Position numbers and translations under genes: made by a program
The notes under the pieces: model-generated
Database searches by the model: none
Told to the model about the DNA's origin: nothing
What the model saw: only the letters and a program-made list of their open reading frames with translations
Part shown: positions 34,064-42,683 of the stretch, in pieces
How positions within the stretch are numbered: the stretch's first letter is position 1
Layout: the number at the start of each line of letters is the position of its first letter
DNA from: Halogranum gelatinilyticum
GTDB taxonomy: Archaea > Halobacteriota > Halobacteria > Halobacteriales > Haloferacaceae
NCBI RefSeq assembly: GCF_900103715.1
Contig: NZ_FNHL01000001.1
Coordinates: 186,001-250,000 of the forward strand
DNA: 64,000 bases
Reading direction: 5' to 3'

Positions 34064-34729
34064 GTGCTCCGCGCCTCTTTCGCTGGGTCGTCGTACGTCG
34101 GTGTCTTCGCGCGTGCAACGGACAACGTCGTGCTCGTCCGCCCCGACTTGAGCGACGAGCTCGTCGCCGACCTCGAAGCCGAGTTCGACACGCCCGTCCT
34201 CAAGACGAACGTCGCCGGCTCCGGCACCGTCGGCGCGCTGGCGACCGGCAACGAGAACGGGGTTCTCGTCTCCGGCCGCGCGACCGACCGCGAGAAGGAC
34301 CGTATCGCCGACGCCACCGGGCTTCCGGTCGTCGGTCTCCCCGGCCGCATCAACGCCGCCGGTAACGTCGTCCTCACGAACGACTACGGCGCGTGGATTC
34401 ATCCGGACCTCGGTGACGAGGCGGTCGACGCGGTGAAGGAGGCGTTGCAGGTCCCCATCGAACGCGGCGACCTCGGCGACGTCCGAACGGTCGGCACGGC
34501 CGCCGTCGCCAACAACAGCGGCGTCCTCTGTCATCCGAAGTCCCGCGACGAGGAACTCGACGCGCTCGAAGAGCATCTCGGCGTCCGCGCGGACATCGGG
34601 ACGGTCAACTACGGCGCGCCGCTCGTCGGCTCCGGGCTCGTCGCCAACGACGAGGGCTATCTCGTCGGCGAGGAGACCACGGGTCCCGAACTCGGCCGTA
34701 TCGAGGACGCGCTGGACTTCATCGACTGA
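34064..34729 (+). CDS. eif6: Translation initiation factor aIF6
   Basis: A 221-residue ribosome anti-association factor that binds the large subunit and prevents premature joining. The five-fold repeated core is visible: [77 protein letters not shown] and [19 protein letters not shown]. The start is GTG at 34064, two bases after the rpl31e stop. It belongs to the ribosomal cluster. Confidence 0.96.
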   Translation: MLRASFAGSSYVGVFARATDNVVLVRPDLSDELVADLEAEFDTPVLKTNVAGSGTVGALATGNENGVLVSGRATDREKDRIADATGLPVVGLPGRINAAGNVVLTNDYGAWIHPDLGDEAVDAVKEALQVPIERGDLGDVRTVGTAAVANNSGVLCHPKSRDEELDALEEHLGVRADIGTVNYGAPLVGSGLVANDEGYLVGEETTGPELGRIEDALDFID

Positions 34730-34789
34730 CCCGCAGTCTCGGAGTTCCGAGTAGGAAGATACTTCCCGCTCGCCACCACATCGTCTTTT

Positions 34790-34966
34790 ATGAGTCAGTT
34801 TACTGTGAGCGGTCGCTTCCGGAGCCGCAAGACCTGGAAGCCGTTTACGAAGAGTGTCGAGGCAATCAACGAGAACGTCGCAAGCGAGTACGTGCTCTCG
34901 CGCTTCGGTAGCGAGCACGGTCTCAAGCGCCCCCACGTGGAGATCGAGGAGGTGACCGCAGCATGA
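34790..34966 (+). CDS. rpl18a: Large ribosomal subunit protein eL20 (L18Ae/LX)
   Basis: A 58-residue protein: MSQFTVSGRFRSRKTWKPFT, KSVEAINENVASEYVLSRFG and EHGLKRPHVEIEEVTAA. This is the archaeal LX (L18Ae) protein of the 50S subunit. A TATA-like gaagatactt (34755-34764) at the right distance suggests an internal leaderless promoter after eif6. Its stop codon overlaps the start of pfdA (ATGA at 34963-34966), so translation is coupled. Confidence 0.95.
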   Translation: MSQFTVSGRFRSRKTWKPFTKSVEAINENVASEYVLSRFGSEHGLKRPHVEIEEVTAA

Positions 34967-35433
34967 TGGGCGGCGGTCAGCAGCAGCTCCAGCAGCTCTC
35001 CCAGGAGCTTCAGGCCATCGACGAGGAGATCGAAGAGGTCGAAGCCGACATCGCAGAGCTCGAAGAAGAGAAGAACGAGATCGACGACGCCGTCGAGGCC
35101 ATCGAGACGCTCGAATCGGGTTCGACGGTGCAGGTCCCGCTCGGTGGCGGCGCGTATCTCCGCGCGGACGTGCAGGACATCGACGAGGTCATCGTCTCGC
35201 TCGGCGGCGGCTACGCGGCCGAGCAGGAGCAGGGCGACGCCATCGACGCACTCCGTCGTCGGCAGGACCACCTCGACGAGGAGATCGCAGAGCTCCGCGG
35301 TGAGGTCGACGACCTCGAAGACGAGAGCTCCGAGATCGAACAGCAGGCCCAGCAGATGCAGCAGCAGATGCAGCAGCAGCAGATGCAGCAGATGCAGCAG
35401 ATGCAGGGAGAAGGCGAAGGCGACGACGAGTAA
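34963..35433 (+). CDS. pfdA: Prefoldin subunit alpha
   Basis: A 156-residue prefoldin alpha: two long coiled coils (residues about 8-50 and 85-125) joined by a beta hairpin region (STVQVPLGGGAYLRADV, VIVSLGGGYAAE). Prefoldin hexamers of two alpha and four beta subunits hand unfolded proteins to the thermosome. The C-terminal end is Gln/Met-rich (repeated QQMQQ), then acidic. The ATG overlaps the rpl18a stop, and ftsY follows after 6 bases. Confidence 0.95.
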   Translation: MMGGGQQQLQQLSQELQAIDEEIEEVEADIAELEEEKNEIDDAVEAIETLESGSTVQVPLGGGAYLRADVQDIDEVIVSLGGGYAAEQEQGDAIDALRRRQDHLDEEIAELRGEVDDLEDESSEIEQQAQQMQQQMQQQQMQQMQQMQGEGEGDDE

Positions 35434-35439
35434 GCTCCG

Positions 35440-36762
35440 ATGTTCGACGGACTGAAAGACAAGCTCAACAGTTTCCGCAAAGACGTCGAGGAGACCGCCG
35501 AGGAGAAGGCCGAGGCGGCTGAGGAGGCCGACCAGCCGGACCAGGCGGCCGACGCCGACCAGCAGTCCGCCTCGACGGCCGACGCGGAAACCGCCGCGGT
35601 CGACGATGGCGCAAGCACCGAGAGCGACGCCGCCGCCTCGACCGAGACGCTCGTCGACGAGACGACGGACGCGGAGACGGCAGCCGAGCAGGCGGAGGCC
35701 GCGACGTCGCCAGCGGACACCGAGGTGGAGGAGTCCACCGAGTCCGTCGAGTCCGAGCCGTCGACACCGGCCGACGAACCGGTCGACGCGGAGGAAGACG
35801 AGAGCGAGATTCCCGAGTTCGCCCGGCGGTCGTCGTCCTCGAGCGACGAGGCCGAAGAGAAGGAAGGTTCCACCAGCCGCTGGCGACAGGCGAAGGCGTT
35901 CGCCACGGGCCGCATCATCATCGAGGAGGAAGACCTCGAAGAGCCGCTGTGGCAACTCCAGATGGCACTGCTCGAGAGCGACGTCGAGATGAACGTCGCC
36001 GAGCGGATGCTCGATACCATCCGCGAGAAGATGATCGGCGAGTCCCGCAAGCAGGTCGATACGACCGCGGAACTCGTCGAGGAGGCGCTGCACGACGCGC
36101 TGCTCGACGTCATCAGCGTCGGCCAGTTCGACTTCGACCAGCGGATTCAGGACGCCGACAAGCCCGTCGTCATCATCTTCACCGGCGTCAACGGCGTGGG
36201 GAAGACGACCTCCATCGCCAAGATGTCGGAGTATCTCGAATCGCAGGGCGTCTCGACGGTGCTCGCCAACGGCGACACCTACCGTGCGGGTGCCAACGAG
36301 CAGATCAGCAAGCACGCCGAGAACCTCGACCGCAAGCTCATCGCCCACGAACAGGGCGGTGACCCGGCAGCGGTCATCTACGACGCCGTCGAATACGCCG
36401 AGGCCCACGACGTCGACGTCGTCCTCGGCGACACGGCCGGTCGCCTGCACACGAGCAACGACCTGATGGCACAGCTGGAGAAGATCAACCGCGTCGTCGG
36501 TCCCGACATGACGCTGTTCGTCGACGAGGCGGTCGCGGGCCAGGACGCGGTCCAGCGCGCCAAGAAGTTCAACGAGGCGGCCGAGATCGACGGGGCCATC
36601 CTGACGAAGGCCGACGCCGACTCGCAGGGCGGTGCGGCCATCTCCATCGCCTACGTCACGGGTAAGCCCATCCTCTTCCTCGGCACGGGACAGGGCTACG
36701 GCGACCTCGAACGGTTCGAGCCAGAAGCGCTGGTCTCGGACCTCCTCGGTGCCGAGGAGTAG
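35440..36762 (+). CDS. ftsY: Signal recognition particle receptor FtsY
   Basis: A 440-residue SRP GTPase that docks ribosome-SRP complexes at the membrane. Residues 1-145 are a very acidic, low-complexity A domain (Asp/Glu/Ala/Thr), typical for haloarchaea. The NG domain has GVNGVGKTTS (about 248-257), DTAGRLHTSNDLM and LTKADADSQGG. FLGTGQGYGDLERFEPE closes the G domain. It ends the ribosomal/secretion cluster; its partner SRP54 is 1.8 kb downstream on the same strand. Confidence 0.97.
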   Translation: MFDGLKDKLNSFRKDVEETAEEKAEAAEEADQPDQAADADQQSASTADAETAAVDDGASTESDAAASTETLVDETTDAETAAEQAEAATSPADTEVEESTESVESEPSTPADEPVDAEEDESEIPEFARRSSSSSDEAEEKEGSTSRWRQAKAFATGRIIIEEEDLEEPLWQLQMALLESDVEMNVAERMLDTIREKMIGESRKQVDTTAELVEEALHDALLDVISVGQFDFDQRIQDADKPVVIIFTGVNGVGKTTSIAKMSEYLESQGVSTVLANGDTYRAGANEQISKHAENLDRKLIAHEQGGDPAAVIYDAVEYAEAHDVDVVLGDTAGRLHTSNDLMAQLEKINRVVGPDMTLFVDEAVAGQDAVQRAKKFNEAAEIDGAILTKADADSQGGAAISIAYVTGKPILFLGTGQGYGDLERFEPEALVSDLLGAEE

Positions 36763-36779
36763 CTCCGTCGCGTACCTTT

Positions 36780-37364
36780 CTACCGCTCGAAAATGACGCC
36801 GTAGTGGTACGGCGGCAGCTCGACCGTCTCGACAGTAGCGAAGCCACCGGCTTCGACGACCTCTCGGGTCTCGTCGGGCGTCATCCGCAGGTCCGTCGGC
36901 GGGCCGCGCACCGTACCCGTGACGGTCGTCTCCTCCCGGGGTCGGTCGTGCCAGTTGACGATAGCGAAGCGGCCGCCGGGTTCGAGCACGTCGTAGACGG
37001 CGTTCGCGAGACCCTCCTGGTCGTCGACGCCGTGGAACGTGTTCGCTAGGAGGACGTAGTCGACAGGCTCGGTGAGCAGCGACGGGAGGTCACGCGCGTC
37101 GCCCGCGATGGGTGTCACGTCGGCGTCGCTCTCGGCGGCGTAGTCGCGGAGCCGCGCGAGGTAGTCGGGGTCGAGGTCGACGCCGTAGACCGGCCCGTCG
37201 ACGAGTTCGGCCAGTGGAACGGTGAAGAAGCCGTCGCCGCAGGCGAGATCGAGCACCGAGTCGGCGTCGTCGGCACCGAGCGTGCGGAGCGTCGTCTCGG
37301 GGTCGTCCCACAGCTCGCCCCACCAGTCCCAGTCGGGCTGGCGGGTGTTCTGGAAGCGTGTCAT
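36780..37364 (-). CDS. Class I SAM-dependent methyltransferase
   Basis: A 194-residue methyltransferase with motif I VLDLACGDGFFTVPLAE, an acidic residue ending the second strand (VYGVDLDP), motif II in VDYVLLANTFHGVDDQEGLA, and the motif III region LEPGGRFAIVNWHDRP. It is a small, Rossmann-only enzyme of the UbiE/Methyltransf_11 type. Substrate unknown. It is antisense to the ftsY-srp54 direction and inserted between them together with the LysE gene. Confidence 0.9.
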   Translation of the reverse strand: MTRFQNTRQPDWDWWGELWDDPETTLRTLGADDADSVLDLACGDGFFTVPLAELVDGPVYGVDLDPDYLARLRDYAAESDADVTPIAGDARDLPSLLTEPVDYVLLANTFHGVDDQEGLANAVYDVLEPGGRFAIVNWHDRPREETTVTGTVRGPPTDLRMTPDETREVVEAGGFATVETVELPPYHYGVIFER

Positions 37365-37433
37365 CGGTTCGAATTGGCCAGTGGCAGTGAAAACGTCGTC
37401 CCTTCGCTCGGCCTTCTGCTCCCACGCTGACGG

Positions 37434-38048
37434 TTAGGCGTCCAGCGCGACGGAGAGACCGAGGAGGACGAACACGCTGCCAGCTCCCCACTGCAGTTTC
37501 TCGCGGAGGCGGTCGGTGGCGACGAGTCGTCGCGCACGGTTCGAGGCGAGCGCGACCGCAGAGAGATAGCCCGCGGTGACGACAGCGTACAGGAAGCCGA
37601 GCAGGGCCATCCGGGCGGTCGCGTCCGGGCCGTCTCCGGCGAACTGCGGCAGGAAAGCGAGGAAGAACAGCGCGACCTTCGGGTTGAGCGCGTTGACGGC
37701 GACGCCTCGGAGGTAGCTGTTCGTCGTCTCCGTCGCGTCGTCGAGGGCGAATTCGTCGTTTCGGACGGCCTGCACCCCGAGGTAGACGAGGTAGGCCGCG
37801 CCGACGTACTTGACGAGGCTGTAGGCCGTCGGCGCGGCCCGGAGGAGCGCGGCGAGACCGAGTGCGGCGGCGAGGGTGTGGAGCAGGACACCCGTGGAGA
37901 CGCCGAGTGCCGAGCGGACACCCGCGGCGCGGCTCTGGATTCCTCGGGTCAACACGTAGACCGTGTCGGGACCGGGCGCGAGGATGAGCGCGACGGCCGC
38001 GCCGAGGTAGAGCGCGAGCGTCTGTGGGTCGGGGACGATACCGGCCAT
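37434..38048 (-). CDS. LysE/RhtB-family amino-acid exporter
   Basis: A 204-residue membrane protein with about six helices. Signatures: ALILAPGPDTVYVLTRGIQS with the family's PGP motif, GVSTGVLLHTLAAALGLAAL, YLVYLGVQAVRND, and GVAVNALNPKVALFFLAFLPQF. These match LysE/RhtB exporters of amino acids or related metabolites. ATG 38048 is set by the first helix; the upstream extension is the intergenic element. It is followed by the methyltransferase 69 bases on, same strand, so they may share a transcript. Confidence 0.92.
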   Translation of the reverse strand: MAGIVPDPQTLALYLGAAVALILAPGPDTVYVLTRGIQSRAAGVRSALGVSTGVLLHTLAAALGLAALLRAAPTAYSLVKYVGAAYLVYLGVQAVRNDEFALDDATETTNSYLRGVAVNALNPKVALFFLAFLPQFAGDGPDATARMALLGFLYAVVTAGYLSAVALASNRARRLVATDRLREKLQWGAGSVFVLLGLSVALDA

Positions 38049-38185
38049 ACCCTGGGGTGAGTCGGTTTCAGTGATAAAGCTCGGGGAGTAATGCAACGAG
38101 TCGGTGTGGCAACTTGCCCAGGCTGGACCAGCATCACCCAAGAGGACACCTTGAGGACCCCACTCGGAGTGTCGTCCACCGGTAT

Positions 38186-38412
38186 GGCGCGTGGCTTCGC
38201 GACCTCTGTGTCGCGAGACACGCACGCGAGGGATGAGCGAACGAGCGCTAGCGAAGTGAGCGAATCGGCTGGGGAGGAGGTGGCTGTTGCGGGTGGACAG
38301 AAAGGGGCTGCCGTCTCGGCGAACCCGGACGACGCAAGGACCGCAGGCCGAAGGCGGAGGACCGCAGCGAGTCCCGGGAGTCGAGACGGCAGGGGCTTTC
38401 GAGGCGTTCTCA
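38186..38412 (+). repeat. Structured intergenic element, copy C (long form)
   Basis: Plus strand: GGCGCGTGGCTTCGCGAC hairpin closed by GTCGCGAGACAC, CGAGGGATGAGCGA, the core AATCGGCTGGGGAGG, GGGTGGACAGAAAGGGG, stem 2 with arms 38308-38320 and 38380-38392 (CTGCCGTCTCGGC against GTCGAGACGGCAG, one G-T pair), and CTTTCGAGGCGTTCTC. Stem 2 differs from copy B at many positions, yet pairing is kept. It lies between divergent lysE-type and srp54 genes. Confidence 0.87.
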
Positions 38413-38551
38413 GCAGGTAGGACGACGAATGTTCTCCGTCTGCACATCCTCACTGAACCCCCACTACGACCGGAAATCACCCAAAACAAACACACGACAC
38501 CAAATCATAGGTGCAAAGTCTTTAACGACTCCACAGCGTAGCGACCCGCAA

Positions 38552-39958
38552 ATGGTACTCGATGACCTCGGGAGTTCCCTTCGCAGTTCCCTCGACAAGC
38601 TGCAGGGCAAATCCCGGCTCTCGAAAGAGGACGTCGAGGACATCGTCAAGGAGATTCAGCGGTCGCTCCTCCAGGCCGACGTCGAAGTCGCCTTGGTGAT
38701 GGACCTCTCGAAGCAGATCAAACAGCGGGCGCTCGAAGAGGAACCGCCGGGCGGCACGACCGCGCGCGACCACATCCTCAAGATCGTCTACGAGGAGATG
38801 GTCGACCTCGTCGGCGACTCCACGGAGATCCCGCTCGAACCGCAGACCATCATGCTCGCCGGTCTGCAGGGGTCGGGGAAGACGACCACCGCCGCCAAGA
38901 TGGCGTGGTGGTTCTCGAAGAAAGGGCTTCGTCCGGCGGTCATCCAGACCGACACCTTCCGGCCCGGCGCGTACGACCAGGCCAAGCAGATGTGTGAGCG
39001 CGCGGAGGTCCAGTTCTACGGCGACCCCGACGAAGAGGACCCCGTCAAGATCGCCCGCGAGGGGATGGAAGCGACCGACGACGCCGACGTCCACATCGTC
39101 GACACCGCGGGCCGCCACGCCCTCGAGTCGGACCTCATCGACGAGATCGAGGACATCGAGGAGATGGTAAATCCCGACCTGAACCTGCTCGTCCTCGACG
39201 CCGCCATCGGCCAGGGCGCGAAGAAGCAGGCGACGGAGTTCAACGACTCCATCGGCATCGGCGGCGTCGTCATCACCAAACTCGACGGGACCGCGAAGGG
39301 TGGCGGTGCCCTCACTGCGGTGAACGAGACCGACTCCTCTATCTCCTTCCTCGGAACCGGCGAGACGGTTCAGGACATCGAACGCTTCGAGCCGAACGGC
39401 TTCATCTCGCGGCTGCTCGGCATGGGCGACCTGAAGCAGCTCTCCGAGCGCGTCGAGCGCGCGATGGCCGAGACGCAGGCCGAGGACGACGACTGGGACC
39501 CCGAGGACATGATGAAGGGGAAGTTCACCCTGAAAGACATGAAGCGTCAGATGGACGCCATGAACAAGATGGGTCCCCTCGACCAGATCATGGACATGAT
39601 TCCCGGGCTCGGCGGCGGGCTCATGGACCAACTGCCGGACGACGCGATGGACGTCACGCAGAACCGGATGCGCTCGTTCGAGGTCATCATGGACTCGATG
39701 ACGGACGAGGAGATGGAGGAACCCCGTTCCATCGGTGCCTCCCAGATTCAGCGTATCTCCCGCGGCAGCGGGAAGGACGAGGAGACCATCCGCGAACTGC
39801 TCGAACAGCACAAGATGATGGAGCGCACCATCAAGCAGTTCGGCCAGATGGGTGACGGCGACATGAAGCGGATGATGAAGAAGCTCGAACAGCAGGGCGG
39901 CGGCGGCATGGGCGGCATGGGCGGCCTCGGCGGTGGCGGCGGCGGTCCGTTCGGCTAA
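38552..39958 (+). CDS. srp54: Signal recognition particle 54 kDa protein
   Basis: A 468-residue SRP GTPase that binds signal peptides and 7S RNA. N domain (1-90), G domain with GLQGSGKTT (about 105-113), [33 protein letters not shown] and [14 protein letters not shown], then a methionine-rich M domain ([20 protein letters not shown], the RNA-binding [15 protein letters not shown]). It ends with a GGMGGMGG tail. A TATA-like gtctttaac (38518-38526) lies about 26-34 bases before ATG 38552. Confidence 0.97.
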   Translation: MVLDDLGSSLRSSLDKLQGKSRLSKEDVEDIVKEIQRSLLQADVEVALVMDLSKQIKQRALEEEPPGGTTARDHILKIVYEEMVDLVGDSTEIPLEPQTIMLAGLQGSGKTTTAAKMAWWFSKKGLRPAVIQTDTFRPGAYDQAKQMCERAEVQFYGDPDEEDPVKIAREGMEATDDADVHIVDTAGRHALESDLIDEIEDIEEMVNPDLNLLVLDAAIGQGAKKQATEFNDSIGIGGVVITKLDGTAKGGGALTAVNETDSSISFLGTGETVQDIERFEPNGFISRLLGMGDLKQLSERVERAMAETQAEDDDWDPEDMMKGKFTLKDMKRQMDAMNKMGPLDQIMDMIPGLGGGLMDQLPDDAMDVTQNRMRSFEVIMDSMTDEEMEEPRSIGASQIQRISRGSGKDEETIRELLEQHKMMERTIKQFGQMGDGDMKRMMKKLEQQGGGGMGGMGGLGGGGGGPFG

Positions 39959-39991
39959 GCGTCCCCCCTCACCGCTGTTCTCGGGACCGTA

Positions 39992-40630
39992 CTACGACCG
40001 TTTCTGTTCTGTTTTCGTCTGGCCGAGTGCCCGCGCCAGCGCGACGAGGAACCCCAACCCAGTCTGGACTTCGGGGTCCCGAAGCACCCGCACCAGTCCT
40101 ACTGCTCCGACTCGTTCCGGGTCGCTCGCAGTCGCCGTTCCGACCGCAGCGAGCATCGTCTGCAGGCCGCGGGCGGTGTCGTCGTCGGCAGCGACGTCGG
40201 CGAGCTCGCCGAGTCGCTCACCGCGGTGTGCGAGTCCCGTGACCATGTCGTCGTCCAGTGCCGCCGACCCGAGTGCGACGAGGTCGCCGAGGGCTGCGAG
40301 GTCGTCGAGCGTCCCGTCGCGCTGGAGGCGGACGAGCGTCTCGACGGCCGCCGACAGGTCTTCGGCGTTCTCACCGACCGTCTCTCCTAACCCGACGGTC
40401 TCGGGCGTCGCGAGGCCGTTTGCCGCGAGCGCGAGCGTCGACGACGTGCCGGCGAGTTCCGTGACCATGTCGTCGTCGAGACCGGAGACGACCACGTCGG
40501 CCGCGTCGAGGAACTCGTTGACGAGCCCGAGCCGTTCGAGGAAGCGCGCGACCTGTTCGGGATGTTCCTCGATTGCCGTGCTCAGTTCCTCGGCTTCGAT
40601 GGCACCAAGCGCCGCGTTGGTGTCGGCCAT
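39992..40630 (-). CDS. DUF1641-family protein
   Basis: A 212-residue, highly acidic helical protein with repeated ALDDDMVTGLA/GLDDDMVTELAG-like segments and TLDDLAALGDLVALGSAALD, the DUF1641 pattern. DUF1641 proteins are often encoded beside sulfide:quinone-reductase-like flavoproteins or formate-dehydrogenase genes, and their function is unknown. Here it lies 3 bases after such a flavoprotein, last in the sulfur-relay cluster, so a structural or regulatory role with that enzyme is plausible. Confidence 0.85.
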   Translation of the reverse strand: MADTNAALGAIEAEELSTAIEEHPEQVARFLERLGLVNEFLDAADVVVSGLDDDMVTELAGTSSTLALAANGLATPETVGLGETVGENAEDLSAAVETLVRLQRDGTLDDLAALGDLVALGSAALDDDMVTGLAHRGERLGELADVAADDDTARGLQTMLAAVGTATASDPERVGAVGLVRVLRDPEVQTGLGFLVALARALGQTKTEQKRS

Positions 40631-40633
40631 CGG

Positions 40634-41779
40634 TTACAGCACCCCCCGTGCGGTCAGCCAGTAGGCCTCGTTGTAGCCGAGCTTCGACCAGTGGACGAGT
40701 TTCGAGGGCGCGCGGACCGTGGGCTGGCGGCCGTACGCGAACTCGACGAACGTCGCCTCGTCCATCCCCGTCTCGATGAAGCAGACGGTCTTGCCGTCGA
40801 AGGTGGCCGTCGGCGTCTGTCCACGGACGCGACTCGCGATACGGTCGGCGACGACACCCGCTTCGTAGTGGGCGACGCTGCCGGCCTTGCTCGTCGGGAC
40901 TTCTGCGATGTCGCCGATGGCGTAGACGTCCGTCGCGTGCGTCGCTTCGAGCGTGTGCTTGTCGACGGCGACCCAGCCGTCGTCACCGAGACCCGCCGCT
41001 TTCACGAGCTCGTTGCCCGTGTGTGGCGGGATGGCGACGAGCAGGTCGTATTCCATCTCCTCACCCTCCATCGTCCGGATGACCTTCGCCTCCGGGTCGA
41101 TCTCTTCGGGGTTGAAGAACGTCTCCAGGGCGATGTCCCGTTCTGCGAGCAGCGGCGTCGCCCACTCGGCGATGGACTCCAGTCCGTGCGCCCGCATGAT
41201 GGGGTAGGTGTAGGTCAACTGGACGTCCTCGCGGCGGCCACGTTCGCGGAGCCAGTCGTCGACCATGAAGACGAACTCCAGCGGTGCGGCGGGACACATA
41301 TGCGGCACCCCGATGACGCTGAGCACGAGGTGGCCCTCGGTGAACGTCGCCAACTCGTCGCGGAGCTTCTCGGCCCCCTCCGGGCCGTAGAAGTGATGTC
41401 CACCCTCTTTCAGGCCGGGTACCTCGTCGGGAACCAACTGCGCACCCATCGCGAGGACGAGGTGGTCGTAGCCGATGACGTCGTCCCCGTCTTCGACCTG
41501 CACGGTCTTGTGCTCGGTATCGACGCCGACGACCCGGTCGAGCCGGAGGTCGACCCGCGAGTCGAGGAGGTCGGTGACGGGCCGTTTCGCGTCGGCGACC
41601 GTCTTCTTCCCGAACGGGACGTAGAGGAACGTGGGCTTGTAGACGTGGTTCGGGTCGTCGGTGACGACCGTCACCCGAACGTCCCCCGCGTCGAGTTCAG
41701 CGTGGAGTTCCTCAGCGAGGCGGTTCGCCACCACCAGGCCGCCGGTGCCTCCACCGACGACGAGAATGTCCTCGGTCAT
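40634..41779 (-). CDS. Sulfide:quinone oxidoreductase-like FAD enzyme
   Basis: A 381-residue two-dinucleotide-binding flavoprotein. The FAD motif is VVGGGTGGLVVANRLAE, a VLAMGAQLVPDEVPGL stretch follows, and the second FAD contact is DVYAIGDIAEVPTSKAGS. Two cysteines, C162 (PHMCPAAPLEF) and C333 (KTVCFIETG), match the redox pair near the flavin of SQR-type enzymes; the third SQR cysteine is absent. The C terminus is amphipathic (LVHWSKLGYNEAYWLTARGVL), suited to membrane attachment. It overlaps the stop of tusA by 4 bases. The natural substrate (sulfide or a carrier persulfide) is uncertain. Confidence 0.88.
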   Translation of the reverse strand: MTEDILVVGGGTGGLVVANRLAEELHAELDAGDVRVTVVTDDPNHVYKPTFLYVPFGKKTVADAKRPVTDLLDSRVDLRLDRVVGVDTEHKTVQVEDGDDVIGYDHLVLAMGAQLVPDEVPGLKEGGHHFYGPEGAEKLRDELATFTEGHLVLSVIGVPHMCPAAPLEFVFMVDDWLRERGRREDVQLTYTYPIMRAHGLESIAEWATPLLAERDIALETFFNPEEIDPEAKVIRTMEGEEMEYDLLVAIPPHTGNELVKAAGLGDDGWVAVDKHTLEATHATDVYAIGDIAEVPTSKAGSVAHYEAGVVADRIASRVRGQTPTATFDGKTVCFIETGMDEATFVEFAYGRQPTVRAPSKLVHWSKLGYNEAYWLTARGVL

Positions 41780-42015
41780 ATCTTCTCCACGTAGATGGCC
41801 CAGTAGTCGTCCATCTCGACGACGTCGAGCAGTTCGTGGCCGGCCTTCTCGGCCCACGCCGGCACGTCGTTCTTCGACCCCGTGTCCTCCGTCAGGAGTT
41901 CGACGACGGTCCCCGACTCGACCGTCTTGATCTTGCCGATGAGATCCATCAGTGGTCCGGGGCAGGCCGCCCCGCGCGCATCAACCGTTACGTCAGCTTT
42001 GATTTCGTTGCTCAT
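41776..42015 (-). CDS. tusA: TusA-family sulfur carrier
   Basis: A 79-residue TusA-fold protein. The sulfur-carrying cysteine is C18 in RGAACPGPLMDL (CPxP motif). The rest (VVELLTEDTGSKNDVPAWAE, AGHELLDVVEMDDYWAIYVE) is the standard two-layer sandwich. TusA proteins pass persulfide sulfur between partners. Here it sits between a DsrE-like gene (11 bases upstream) and the SQR-like flavoprotein (overlapping downstream). Confidence 0.95.
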   Translation of the reverse strand: MSNEIKADVTVDARGAACPGPLMDLIGKIKTVESGTVVELLTEDTGSKNDVPAWAEKAGHELLDVVEMDDYWAIYVEKI

Positions 42016-42026
42016 TGTTGGTCACC

Positions 42027-42425
42027 TCAGACGAAGATTACTTCCTTCCCTTCTGCTTTGTTCAGGAACCCGGCGACGCCGAGTTCCCCGTCGAACACGT
42101 CGACGTAGTCGTCGATGGTCGTGCCCAGGAGGTCCATCACCATCGTGCAGGCGTAGACCTCCAGCGGGCCGATCTCCTTCGCTTGTCGGAGCTGTTCGGT
42201 GAACAGCGGGACCCTGACGTCCTCGGCAGTCGCCATCGCTTGCGCGATAGCTCCGCCGTCGAAGTCGCGGGCCTCGACCCGTTCTCGCTCGAAGGCCCCC
42301 AGCCCCTCCATCGTCACGAAGATGGAGACTGGGATGTCCATCGAGGCGGCGACCGAACCGATGATACTCGCCGCGGTAATCCGCTCCAGTTCACCGGACG
42401 CCAAGACGATTGCATAGCCAGTCAT
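42027..42425 (-). CDS. DsrE/DsrF/DrsH-like sulfur-transfer protein
   Basis: A 132-residue DsrE-fold protein: YAIVLASGELERITAASIIG at the start, SIFVTMEGLGAF, and the putative active cysteine C93 in LEVYACTMVMDLLG. DsrE-family proteins carry persulfide together with TusA. It is the first gene of the operon DsrE-like-tusA-SQR-like-DUF1641. A TATA-like box (minus strand CATACAATACT, opposite 42462-42472) gives a leader of about 15 bases. Confidence 0.9.
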   Translation of the reverse strand: MTGYAIVLASGELERITAASIIGSVAASMDIPVSIFVTMEGLGAFERERVEARDFDGGAIAQAMATAEDVRVPLFTEQLRQAKEIGPLEVYACTMVMDLLGTTIDDYVDVFDGELGVAGFLNKAEGKEVIFV

Positions 42426-42511
42426 GATGCTTCACAGCTACAGATTGTCGCCAATTGAAGTAGTATTGTATGATGATTCCAATACCGTGAGAATCGTGTG
42501 ACGTGTCGGCG

Positions 42512-42667
42512 ATGCACGTGGGCCGACGGACACGTCCGGTAGCCCCACCTGCCGCAGCGGTTTGCACTGACGTCCCCGAACGGATAGCCGACCTGCACAC
42601 CGAGGAGTTACAAGCAGTCAGCGAGCGCCGTGGCTACGAGGTGTGTGGGACTGCTTCGATAGCGTGA
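42512..42667 (+). CDS. Possible small gene or gene remnant, 51 residues
   Basis: A short frame encodes MHVGRRTRPVAPPAAAVCTD then VPERIADLHTEELQAVSERR and GYEVCGTASIA. The second half looks like genuine haloarchaeal protein sequence, the first half does not. In another frame just upstream (from GTG 42498) TCRRCTWADGHV resembles a zinc knuckle, so a frameshifted remnant of a zinc-finger protein is possible. The flanking DNA is AT-rich. Low confidence. Confidence 0.35.
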   Translation: MHVGRRTRPVAPPAAAVCTDVPERIADLHTEELQAVSERRGYEVCGTASIA

Positions 42668-42683
42668 CGCTCGAGGCCGAAAC

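Noticed and set aside
34795-36450. A 551-codon minus-strand frame opposite pfdA and ftsY
   Set aside because: Leucine/arginine-rich antisense shadow. pfdA and ftsY on the plus strand have full family signatures and fit the conserved operon.
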